From contig NZ_CP035503.1 in NCBI RefSeq assembly GCF_006970865.1, positions 1,687,001 through 1,751,000 of the forward strand: DNA of 64,000 nt. The letters are read 5' to 3'. Below the pieces are notes generated by a model. It saw only the letters and a program-made list of their open reading frames with translations. It did no database searches and was not told the origin of the DNA. This document shows positions 46,137 through 53,567 of the stretch, in pieces; position 1 is the stretch's first letter, and each line of letters opens with the position of its first letter. The position numbers and the translations under genes were made by a program. This DNA is from Rhodoferax sediminis (lineage in GTDB: Bacteria; Pseudomonadota; Gammaproteobacteria; Burkholderiales; Burkholderiaceae_C).

Positions 46137-46284
46137 GCCAGGGATTGTCGCTGACTGCCTGTTTGCGGGTCAGGCAGACACCGGTTCCAGTCTAAAATAC
46201 AAGGTTGACCGATTTCACGCGGGCGGTCGCGCGACTGGCGAGGCATCTGTCGGCGCGCGGCCCGTCCGTTTTATTTTTGGGACT

Positions 46285-46370
46285 GCGCGGGTGGCGAAAT
46301 TGGTAGACGCACCAGGTTTAGGTCCTGACGCCAGCAATGGTGTGGGGGTTCGAGTCCCCCCCGCGCACCA
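46285..46370 (+). tRNA. tRNA-Leu (anticodon UAG)
   Basis: Acceptor arms GCGCGGG and CCCGCGC with a 3' ACCA, D-loop GGTAGAC, anticodon loop TTTAGGT giving UAG, a long variable arm as expected for leucine, and T-loop GTTCGAGTC. CCA is encoded. It lies 33 bp before tig. Confidence 0.95.
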
Positions 46371-46403
46371 GACAGTCCGAGATTTTGATATTTGGAGAAC
46401 CCT

Positions 46404-47714
46404 ATGTCCGTTACCGTTGAAACCCTTGAAAAGCTGGAACGCAAAATCACGCTCACGCTGCCCGTTGGCGTGATCCAGTCCGAAGTCGATGCGCGCCTCA
46501 AGCGCATGGCCCGTACCGTGAAGATGGACGGCTTTCGTCCCGGCAAGGTGCCGATGACCGTGGTGGCACAGCGCTATGGTTACTCGGTGCATTACGAGGT
46601 GATGAACGACAAGGTCGGCGAGGCCTTTGCCAATGCCGCCAACGAAGCCAAGCTGCGCGTGGCCGGTCAGCCCCGCATCAGCGAAAAAGAAGGCGCACCC
46701 GAAGGCGAGCTGACGTTTGACGCCATCTTCGAAGTCTTTCCCGATGTCAAGATCGCCGACCTGACCACGGCCGAGATCGACAAGCTCACCGCCGAGGTCA
46801 ATGACGCTGCCATCGACAAGACGCTGGACATCCTGCGCAAGCAGCGCCGTACCTTTGCGCAGCGCGCACAGGATGCGGCGGCGCAGGACGGCGACCGCGT
46901 CACGGTCGATTTCGAAGGCAAGATCGACGGTGAAACCTTCCAGGGCGGCAAGGCCGAGGACTTCCAGTTCCTGGTCGGTGACGGCCAGATGCTCAAGGAA
47001 TTCGAGGATGCCGTGCGCGGCATGAAGGCCGGGGAGAGCAAGACCTTCCCGCTGGCGTTCCCGGCGGATTACCAGGGCAAGGAAGTGGCCGGCAAGGCAG
47101 CGGACTTCATGGTCACGGTCAAGAAAATCGAAGCGGCCCATCTGCCCGAAGTGAACGATGCGCTGGCCAAGTCGCTCGGCATTGCCGACGCCACGGTCGA
47201 GGGCCTGCGCGCCGACATCCGGAAAAACCTGGAGCGCGAAGTCAAGTTCCGCCTGCAGGCGCGCAACAAGCAGGCCGTGATGGACGCGCTGATCGCCAAG
47301 GCCGAACTCGATCTGCCCAATTCCAGCGTGCAGGCCGAGGTGGACCGCATGGTGGAAGGCGCGCGCGCCGACCTCAAGCAGCGCGGCATCAAGGATGCCG
47401 ACAAGGCGCCGATCCCCGACGACGTGTTTCGCCCGCAAGCCGAGCGCCGCGTGCGCCTGGGGCTGGTGGTGGCCGAACTGGTGCGCGGCAACGAGCTGCA
47501 TGCCAAGCCCGAGCAGATCAAGGCGCATATCGAGGAGCTGGCCGCCAGCTACGAAAAGCCGGCCGATGTGGTGCGCTGGTACTACAGCGACAACCGCCGG
47601 CTGGCCGAAGTCGAGGCCATCGTGATTGAAAACAACGTGACCGAGTTTGTGCTGGCCAAAGCCAAAGTCAACGAAAAGACGGTTTCGTTTGACGAGCTGA
47701 TGGGGCAAAACTGA
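46404..47714 (+). CDS. tig: trigger factor
   Basis: A 436-residue ribosome-associated chaperone. The N-terminal ribosome-binding domain has the signature GFRPGKVPMTVVAQRYG, the central FKBP-type prolyl isomerase domain has GDRVTVDFEGKIDGETFQGG, and a helical C-terminal chaperone domain follows. ATG 46404 has TTGGAGAAC upstream. It heads the tig-clpP-clpX-lon protein quality block. Confidence 0.97.
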   Translation: MSVTVETLEKLERKITLTLPVGVIQSEVDARLKRMARTVKMDGFRPGKVPMTVVAQRYGYSVHYEVMNDKVGEAFANAANEAKLRVAGQPRISEKEGAPEGELTFDAIFEVFPDVKIADLTTAEIDKLTAEVNDAAIDKTLDILRKQRRTFAQRAQDAAAQDGDRVTVDFEGKIDGETFQGGKAEDFQFLVGDGQMLKEFEDAVRGMKAGESKTFPLAFPADYQGKEVAGKAADFMVTVKKIEAAHLPEVNDALAKSLGIADATVEGLRADIRKNLEREVKFRLQARNKQAVMDALIAKAELDLPNSSVQAEVDRMVEGARADLKQRGIKDADKAPIPDDVFRPQAERRVRLGLVVAELVRGNELHAKPEQIKAHIEELAASYEKPADVVRWYYSDNRRLAEVEAIVIENNVTEFVLAKAKVNEKTVSFDELMGQN

Positions 47715-47741
47715 TCAACCCTTCGGGTTGGCGGTGAATTT

Positions 47742-47788
47742 GGGGCTTGCGGCGGACTTGTAGTTTCGCGCGCAAGCCCCATTTCTTT
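47742..47788 (+). terminator. probable terminator after tig
   Basis: GGGGCTTGCG (47742-47751) pairs perfectly with CGCAAGCCCC (47771-47780) across a 19-nt loop and is followed by ATTTCTTTT. Partial read-through into clpP is possible. Confidence 0.6.
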
Positions 47789-47819
47789 TCGGTACAGTCC
47801 CAATATCTCTGGAGAAACC

Positions 47820-48464
47820 ATGATCGTTCGAAGCAATACCTCCTATGGCGCCCCAAGCAGCGCCTCAGAAATCCAGGGCCTTGGCATGGTCCCGATGGTG
47901 ATCGAGCAGTCCGGCCGCGGCGAGCGATCGTATGACATCTATTCGCGCCTGCTCAAGGAGCGCGTGATTTTTCTGGTCGGGCCCGTGAATGACCAGACCG
48001 CCAACCTGGTGGTGGCGCAGCTGCTGTTCCTGGAAAGCGAAAATCCCGACAAGGACATTTCGTTCTACATCAATTCCCCGGGCGGTTCGGTCACGGCCGG
48101 CATGGCCATCTACGACACCATGCAGTTCATCAAGCCCGATGTGTCCACGCTGTGCACCGGCATGGCCGCCAGCATGGGCGCGTTCCTGCTCGCGGCCGGC
48201 GCCAAAGGCAAGCGCTACACGCTGCCGAACTCGCGCGTCATGATCCACCAGCCCTCGGGCGGTGCGCAGGGCCAGGCGACCGACATCGAGATTCATGCCC
48301 GTGATATTTTGAAGACGCGCGACCAGCTCAACCGCATCCTGGCCGAGCGCACCGGGCAAACGATCGAGAAAATCGAACGCGATACCGAGCGCGACTACTT
48401 CATGTTCGCCGACGAAGCCAAAGAATATGGCGTGGTGGACCAAGTCATTGCCAAACGCCCCTAG
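47820..48464 (+). CDS. clpP: ATP-dependent Clp protease proteolytic subunit
   Basis: A 214-residue serine protease with catalytic S118 in [11 protein letters not shown]143 in [14 protein letters not shown], and the downstream Asp in [10 protein letters not shown]. It forms the tetradecameric chamber fed by ClpX. A short N-terminal propeptide precedes the mature [22 protein letters not shown] precedes the start. Confidence 0.97.
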   Translation: MIVRSNTSYGAPSSASEIQGLGMVPMVIEQSGRGERSYDIYSRLLKERVIFLVGPVNDQTANLVVAQLLFLESENPDKDISFYINSPGGSVTAGMAIYDTMQFIKPDVSTLCTGMAASMGAFLLAAGAKGKRYTLPNSRVMIHQPSGGAQGQATDIEIHARDILKTRDQLNRILAERTGQTIEKIERDTERDYFMFADEAKEYGVVDQVIAKRP

Positions 48465-48493
48465 GCTGACTAATCTTCAAGTTGCGCAGCTGC

Positions 48494-48527
48494 AACGGCG
48501 TTTTCTGCGACGGAAAACGCCGTTTTT
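48494..48527 (+). terminator. rho-independent terminator between clpP and clpX
   Basis: AACGGCGTTTTC (48494-48505) pairs with GAAAACGCCGTT (48513-48524) across a 7-nt loop and runs into TTTTTAAA. This suggests that clpX also has its own promoter. Confidence 0.88.
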
Positions 48528-48571
48528 AAATGGTTATCATTGAGAAACCCCGGTAACAAGGCATTCCACAC

Positions 48572-49837
48572 ATGGCCGAGAAAAAAGGCTCCTCCAGCGA
48601 AAAAACCCTTTATTGTTCCTTTTGCGGCAAAAGCCAGCACGAGGTCAAGAAGCTGATTGCTGGTCCCTCGGTTTTCGTCTGCGACGAATGCATTGACCTG
48701 TGCAACGAGATCATTCGCGACGAGCTTCCCCTGGGCACTGATGGGCGCGAGACGCGTGGCGATCTGCCCACGCCGCTGGAAATCAAGACCAATCTCGACA
48801 ACTACGTGATCGGCCAGGAGCCGGCCAAGCGCACGCTGGCCGTGGCGGTCTACAACCACTACAAGCGGCTGCGCCACAAGGAAAAGGCCAAGAAAGACGA
48901 TGTCGAGCTGGCCAAGAGCAACATCTTGCTGATTGGCCCTACGGGCTCCGGCAAGACACTGCTCGCGCAAACGCTGGCGCGCATGCTCGATGTGCCGTTC
49001 GTCATGGCCGACGCCACCACCCTGACCGAGGCCGGTTATGTGGGTGAGGACGTCGAAAACATCGTGCAGAAGCTGCTGCAAAGCTGCAATTACGACGTGG
49101 AGCGGGCGCAGCGCGGCATTGTCTACATCGACGAAATCGACAAGATTTCCCGCAAGTCCGACAACCCGTCGATCACGCGCGACGTGTCGGGCGAAGGCGT
49201 GCAGCAAGCCCTGCTCAAGCTGATTGAAGGCACCATGGCCAGCGTGCCGCCGCAGGGCGGGCGCAAGCATCCGAACCAGGATTTCCTGCAGGTCGACACG
49301 ACCAACATCCTGTTCATTTGTGGTGGTGCTTTCTCGGGTCTGGAAAAAGTCATTGAAAACCGTACCGAGTCTTCCGGCATCGGTTTTGGCGCCTCGGTCA
49401 AGAGCAAGCAGCAGCGCGCCCTCACGGAAGTGTTCAAGGAAGTCGAGCCCGAGGACCTGATCAAGTTCGGGCTGATTCCCGAGCTGGTAGGCCGCATGCC
49501 GGTGGTGGCCACGCTGGCCGAACTCAGCGAAGATGCCTTGGTGCAAATCCTGACCGAGCCGAAGAACGCCCTGGTCAAGCAATACAGCAAACTGCTGGCC
49601 ATGGAAGGCGTCGACCTGGAGATTCGCCCCTCGGCGCTGAAGGCCATCGCCAAGAAGGCGCTGGCGCGTAAAACCGGCGCGCGCGGCCTGCGCTCCATTC
49701 TTGAACAATCGCTGATCGACACCATGTTCGATTTGCCGAACACGTCAAATGTGGACAAGGTGGTGGTCGATGAGTCAACGATCGATGAAAACAAGCCCCC
49801 GCTGCTTGTGTACCGCGAGTCGGCGAAGAAAGCCTAG
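48572..49837 (+). CDS. clpX: ATP-dependent Clp protease ATP-binding subunit ClpX
   Basis: A 421-residue unfoldase. An N-terminal zinc-binding domain holds CSFCGK and CDECIDLC. The AAA+ domain has Walker A GPTGSGKT and Walker B VYIDEIDK, and the pore/IGF-type region follows. It recognises substrates and feeds them to ClpP. Typical length, no anomalies. Confidence 0.97.
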   Translation: MAEKKGSSSEKTLYCSFCGKSQHEVKKLIAGPSVFVCDECIDLCNEIIRDELPLGTDGRETRGDLPTPLEIKTNLDNYVIGQEPAKRTLAVAVYNHYKRLRHKEKAKKDDVELAKSNILLIGPTGSGKTLLAQTLARMLDVPFVMADATTLTEAGYVGEDVENIVQKLLQSCNYDVERAQRGIVYIDEIDKISRKSDNPSITRDVSGEGVQQALLKLIEGTMASVPPQGGRKHPNQDFLQVDTTNILFICGGAFSGLEKVIENRTESSGIGFGASVKSKQQRALTEVFKEVEPEDLIKFGLIPELVGRMPVVATLAELSEDALVQILTEPKNALVKQYSKLLAMEGVDLEIRPSALKAIAKKALARKTGARGLRSILEQSLIDTMFDLPNTSNVDKVVVDESTIDENKPPLLVYRESAKKA

Positions 49838-49885
49838 CGCGAGGCTCGTGTTTTGCTTCCCCATTCCGAGTTGAAATACCGATGG

Positions 49886-49914
49886 GTTGAAATTTAGCGC
49901 ATGCGAGCCATATT
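49886..49914 (+). promoter_or_regulatory. candidate sigma-32 heat-shock promoter of lon
   Basis: GTTGAAA (49886-49892), a 15-bp spacer and CCATATT (49908-49914) resemble the CTTGAAA / CCCCATnT heat-shock promoter, 25 bp before the lon start. A second GTTGAAA lies at 49870. Heat-shock control of lon is known in other proteobacteria. Confidence 0.5.
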
Positions 49915-49938
49915 CAACGGGTAAATCAAAGGTTCCTT

Positions 49939-52374
49939 ATGTCTGGCCAAACGCTCCTGTCTTCATCCCCCATCGATCTGCCGCTGCTGCCATTGCGCGA
50001 CGTGGTGGTTTTCCCCCACATGGTGATCCCGCTTTTTGTGGGACGCCCCAAGAGCATCAAGGCGCTCGAGCTGGCCATGGAGTCGGAGCGCCGCATCATG
50101 CTGGTGGCGCAAAAGACCGCCGCCAAGGACGAGCCGTCCGTGTCGGACATGTTCGAGGTGGGCTGTGTCTCCACCATCCTGCAAATGCTCAAGTTGCCGG
50201 ACGGTACCGTGAAGGTGCTGGTGGAAGGTCAGCAGCGCGCCAGGGTCAACAAGATCGACGACGGCGAGTCGCACTTCACGGCCAACGTCTCGCCGGTCGA
50301 ATCGACTCCGGGGGATCAAAAGTCCACCGAAATCGAGGCGCTGCGCCGCGCCGTGATGCAGCAGTTCGACCAGTACGTCAAACTCAACAAGAAGATCCCA
50401 CCCGAGATCCTGACCTCGATCTCCAGCATTGATGATGCCGGCCGTCTGGCCGATACCATCGCCGCGCACCTGCCGCTCAAGCTCGACAACAAGCAGGTCG
50501 TTCTGGATTTGGCTGACGTCAAGCTGCGCCTGGAGAATTTGTATGAGCAGCTCGAGCGCGAGGTCGACATCCTCAATGTGGACAAAAAAATCCGCGGCCG
50601 CGTGAAGCGCCAGATGGAGAAGAACCAGCGCGACTTCTACCTGAACGAGCAGGTCAAGGCGATCCAGAAAGAGCTGGGGGAAGGCGAGGATGGCGCCGAC
50701 CTCGAAGAGGTTGAAAAGAAGATCAAGCTCGCCAAGATGCCCAAGGAAGCCTTGAAGAAGGCGGAGGGCGAACTCAAGAAGCTTAAGCTGATGTCGCCGA
50801 TGTCGGCCGAGGCGACGGTGGTGCGCAACTACATTGATGTGCTGATCGGCCTGCCGTGGAGCAAGAAGACCAAGATCAAGCATGACCTGGGCAATGCCGA
50901 GAAGGTGCTGAACGAAGACCATTACGGTCTCGACAAGGTGAAAGACCGCATCCTCGAATACCTCGCGGTGCAGCAGCGCGTGGACAAGGTCAAGGCGCCG
51001 ATTCTGTGCCTGGTCGGGCCGCCGGGCGTGGGAAAAACCTCGCTGGGCCAGTCCATCGCCAAGGCAACGGGGCGCAAGTACGTGCGCGTGGCGTTGGGCG
51101 GCATGCGCGACGAAGCAGAAATCCGCGGCCATCGCCGCACTTACATTGGCGCGATGCCGGGCAAGGTGCTGCAGAGCCTGTCCAAGGTGGGAACGCGCAA
51201 TCCGCTGTTTCTGCTCGACGAGATCGACAAGCTGGGCACCGACTTCCGCGGCGATCCATCGAGCGCGCTGCTGGAGGTGCTGGATCCAGAGCAGAACCAC
51301 ACCTTTGGCGATCACTACGTCGAGGTGGATTTTGATTTGAGCGACGTGATGTTTGTCGCCACCTCGAATTCGATGAATATTCCGCCGGCGTTGCTGGACC
51401 GCATGGAAGTCATTCGCCTCGCGGGCTACACCGAGGATGAAAAGATCAACATTGCGACCAGGTACCTGCTGCCCAAGCAACTCAAGAACAACGGCGTCAA
51501 GGAAGAGGAGTTGCTGGTGTCCGAGGATGCGGTGCGGGACATCGTGCGCTACTACACGCGCGAGGCGGGAGTGCGCTCGCTGGAGCGCGATCTGTCCAAG
51601 ATCTGCCGCAAGGTGGTCAAGGCGTTGCTGCTCAAGAAAATGACGCCGCAGGTCAAAGTGACCAGCGAAAACCTCAACGAGTTTCTCGGGGTTCGCAAGT
51701 TCAACTACGGCCACGCGGAAAACCAGAACCAGGTCGGCCAGGTCGTGGGGCTGGCGTGGACGGAGGTGGGCGGCGATCTGCTCACCATCGAAGCCACCAG
51801 CATGCCGGGCAAGGGCGTCATCACCCGCACCGGTTCGCTGGGCGATGTGATGAAGGAATCGGTGGAAGCGGCCCGCACCGTGGTGCGCAGCCGCGCACGC
51901 CGCCTCGGTATCAAGGATGAAGCGTTCGAGAAGAAGGATATCCATATTCACGTGCCCGACGGCGCTACCCCCAAGGATGGTCCGAGCGCGGGCGCGGCCA
52001 TGACGACGGCTTTCGTGTCGGCACTCACGGGTATTCCCGTGCGTGGCGATGTGGCCATGACGGGCGAGATCACCCTGCGCGGCGAAGTGACCGCCATTGG
52101 CGGGCTCAAGGAAAAACTCCTCGCGGCACTGCGCGGCGGCATCCGGACCGTGATGATTCCCGAAGAAAACGCCAAGGACTTGCAGGATATCCCCGAGAAC
52201 GTCAAGAACGGCCTTGAGATTGTCCCGGTCAAGTGGATCGATCAGGTGTTGAAGATCGCACTCGAGCGCATGCCCACGCCGCTGGCTGACGACGAACCGG
52301 CCGCCGCCGTGGTGCCGGCACCGGCGGCGGCGGACGGCGTCGCACCCACGACCGCGACCGCGATCAAACATTGA
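49939..52374 (+). CDS. lon: ATP-dependent protease Lon
   Basis: An 811-residue LonA protease: N-terminal substrate-recognition domain (LPLLPLRDVVVFPHMVIPLFVGR), coiled coil, AAA+ domain with Walker A GPPGVGKTS and Walker B FLLDEIDK, and a C-terminal Ser-Lys protease domain with S683 in DGPSAGAAM and K726 in GGLKEKLLAAL. It degrades misfolded and regulatory proteins. The C-terminal tail after ALERMP is Ala/Pro-rich and variable. Confidence 0.97.
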   Translation: MSGQTLLSSSPIDLPLLPLRDVVVFPHMVIPLFVGRPKSIKALELAMESERRIMLVAQKTAAKDEPSVSDMFEVGCVSTILQMLKLPDGTVKVLVEGQQRARVNKIDDGESHFTANVSPVESTPGDQKSTEIEALRRAVMQQFDQYVKLNKKIPPEILTSISSIDDAGRLADTIAAHLPLKLDNKQVVLDLADVKLRLENLYEQLEREVDILNVDKKIRGRVKRQMEKNQRDFYLNEQVKAIQKELGEGEDGADLEEVEKKIKLAKMPKEALKKAEGELKKLKLMSPMSAEATVVRNYIDVLIGLPWSKKTKIKHDLGNAEKVLNEDHYGLDKVKDRILEYLAVQQRVDKVKAPILCLVGPPGVGKTSLGQSIAKATGRKYVRVALGGMRDEAEIRGHRRTYIGAMPGKVLQSLSKVGTRNPLFLLDEIDKLGTDFRGDPSSALLEVLDPEQNHTFGDHYVEVDFDLSDVMFVATSNSMNIPPALLDRMEVIRLAGYTEDEKINIATRYLLPKQLKNNGVKEEELLVSEDAVRDIVRYYTREAGVRSLERDLSKICRKVVKALLLKKMTPQVKVTSENLNEFLGVRKFNYGHAENQNQVGQVVGLAWTEVGGDLLTIEATSMPGKGVITRTGSLGDVMKESVEAARTVVRSRARRLGIKDEAFEKKDIHIHVPDGATPKDGPSAGAAMTTAFVSALTGIPVRGDVAMTGEITLRGEVTAIGGLKEKLLAALRGGIRTVMIPEENAKDLQDIPENVKNGLEIVPVKWIDQVLKIALERMPTPLADDEPAAAVVPAPAAADGVAPTTATAIKH

Positions 52375-52405
52375 CGCGGGATGGCGGAAGGCTGCAGAAT
52401 TAAGC

Positions 52406-52411
52406 TATAAT
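52406..52411 (+). promoter_or_regulatory. -10 box of tRNA-Gly promoter
   Basis: A perfect TATAAT lies 15 bp before the mature tRNA-Gly end. No good -35 element is seen at 16-18 bp spacing. Confidence 0.5.
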
Positions 52412-52425
52412 TTGAGGCTTGAAAT

Positions 52426-52501
52426 GCGGGAGTAGCTCAGTTGGTAGAGCGCAACCTTGCCAAGGTTGAGGTCGAGAGTTCGAGACTCTTCTCCCGCTCC
52501 A
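52426..52501 (+). tRNA. tRNA-Gly (anticodon GCC)
   Basis: A 76-nt cloverleaf: acceptor GCGGGAG/CTCCCGC with encoded CCA, D-loop AGTTGGTAGA, anticodon stem CAACC/GGTTG around TTGCCAA (anticodon GCC), and T-loop TTCGAGA. Confidence 0.96.
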
Positions 52502-52505
52502 GATT

Positions 52506-52537
52506 AAAAAAAGGGAAGCCAAAAGCTTCCCTTTTTT
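52506..52537 (+). terminator. rho-independent terminator after tRNA-Gly
   Basis: A-rich stem AAAAAAAGGGAAGC pairs with GCTTCCCTTTTTT around CAAAA. Separates tRNA-Gly from tRNA-Cys. Confidence 0.85.
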
Positions 52538-52559
52538 GTCGCGGGACATGCAAATTTCT

Positions 52560-52633
52560 GGCGCGGTAACAAAGCGGTTATGTACCGGATTGCAAATCCG
52601 TCTAGCCCGGTTCGACTCCGGGCCGCGCCTCCA
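52560..52633 (+). tRNA. tRNA-Cys (anticodon GCA)
   Basis: A 74-nt cloverleaf: acceptor GGCGCGG/CCGCGCC with U discriminator and encoded CCA, D-arm GTAACAAAGCGGTTAT, anticodon loop TTGCAAA, T-arm CCCGGTTCGACTCCGGG. All are typical of bacterial tRNA-Cys. Confidence 0.95.
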
Positions 52634-52637
52634 GATT

Positions 52638-52677
52638 CAGCCCTGTCAACTGCACTGTTGCCGGGGCTGTTTTGTTT
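52638..52677 (+). terminator. probable terminator after tRNA-Cys
   Basis: CAGCCC (52638-52643) pairs with GGGCTG (52664-52669), with an inner CAAC/GTTG pairing, followed by TTTTGTTT. Confidence 0.55.
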
Positions 52678-52692
52678 CACAATACAGTGTCG

Positions 52693-52786
52693 GCCCGGGT
52701 GGTGAAATTGGTAGACACAGCGGACTTAAAATCCGCCGCTTTCCTGAATAAGGGGCGTGCCGGTTCGATCCCGGCCCCGGGCACCA
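52693..52786 (+). tRNA. tRNA-Leu (anticodon UAA)
   Basis: Acceptor GCCCGGG/CCCGGGC with A discriminator and encoded CCA; anticodon stem GCGGA/TCCGC around CTTAAAA (anticodon UAA); T-arm GCCGGTTCGATCCCGGC. At 94 nt it is several bases longer than most tRNA-Leu because of a variable region of about 22 nt. Confidence 0.93.
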
Positions 52787-52799
52787 TTAACATCTGACT

Positions 52800-53432
52800 A
52801 TGTCACGCTACAACACTCCTTTTGAAATCCATGTTCATGGCGAGGTGTCGCTGCGTCCTGATGTGACGTTCGCGCAGCTTCAGGATGCGCTCGCGCCCAT
52901 GTGGAAATACGCCGGCGCGCGCTCGCTGGCCGATGGCGCTGCCAGTGCCTACGAGGAGGAGCCGGGCATCAAGTTCGATACACAGGAGCATCTGTTGCAG
53001 TTGTGCTGGACGGTGCGTGGCGACGAGGACTTCCGCGAGGCGCTCGACGAGATGGGCATGAGCCTGAACGAGCTGGCGGCACAGGGCGCCGCTATCGAGG
53101 TGACTTTTTATGACACCGATTTTGACGAGGAAGATGAGGACGAAGAAGCCCCCGAAGAGTCGCGCGACGACTTCATCATGTTCTTTGTCGGGCCCAATCC
53201 TGCGGCCATTTTGCAGGTCCAGCGCGACCTGTTGGTGCAGGACGTGGTGAGCACGATGGAGCGCCATTTCGATGGCGCCGAACTTGTGGGCGTGGTGGCC
53301 GAGATCGACAAGCTCTTTGCCCAGCGCTTCGATGCGCTCGTCAACTCGCTTGACATTGGCAAATTACCACGCGGCGGCGGGCACAGCGGCTTCGGTCACG
53401 GTGGTGGCCGCAAGCCGCGGCACCTGCACTGA
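52800..53432 (+). CDS. conserved hypothetical protein, acidic
   Basis: A 210-residue protein beginning 13 bp after tRNA-Leu. It has no signal peptide or membrane segment. A strongly acidic stretch (DTDFDEEDEDEEAPEES, about residues 104-120) separates an N-terminal half (HVHGEVSLRPDVTFAQLQDAL) from a C-terminal half (FFVGPNPAAILQVQRDLLVQDVV), and the tail is Gly/His-rich (GGGHSGFGHGGG). I do not recognise a function. Codon use and setting support a real gene. Confidence 0.8.
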   Translation: MSRYNTPFEIHVHGEVSLRPDVTFAQLQDALAPMWKYAGARSLADGAASAYEEEPGIKFDTQEHLLQLCWTVRGDEDFREALDEMGMSLNELAAQGAAIEVTFYDTDFDEEDEDEEAPEESRDDFIMFFVGPNPAAILQVQRDLLVQDVVSTMERHFDGAELVGVVAEIDKLFAQRFDALVNSLDIGKLPRGGGHSGFGHGGGRKPRHLH

Positions 53433-53440
53433 TTTGAAAC

Positions 53441-53520
53441 ACCCCCGAAGCGCCTGCGGCGCCTCCCCCCTCAAGGGGGCGATACCAGCGGCCCGGCTAA
53501 GCCGGTTCCGCGGTATCCCT
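53441..53520. repeat. REP-like hairpin element between convergent genes
   Basis: CCCCC-TCAA-GGGGG (53466-53479) followed by a long imperfect hairpin, GATACC..CGG.CCGGC-taa-GCCGG..CCG.GGTATC (53481-53517). It lies between the converging hypothetical and ribonucleotide reductase genes and may also act as a transcription terminator for both. Confidence 0.7.
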
Positions 53521-53567
53521 GGTATCTGGCTGCGCCGGTTTCATGCGATGCGAGTGGTACACAGAAT

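Noticed and set aside
49963..52371. 802-codon open frame antisense to lon
   Set aside because: A mirror frame caused by high-GC codon bias; no domain, His/Arg/Leu-rich translation, and lon is certain on the other strand.
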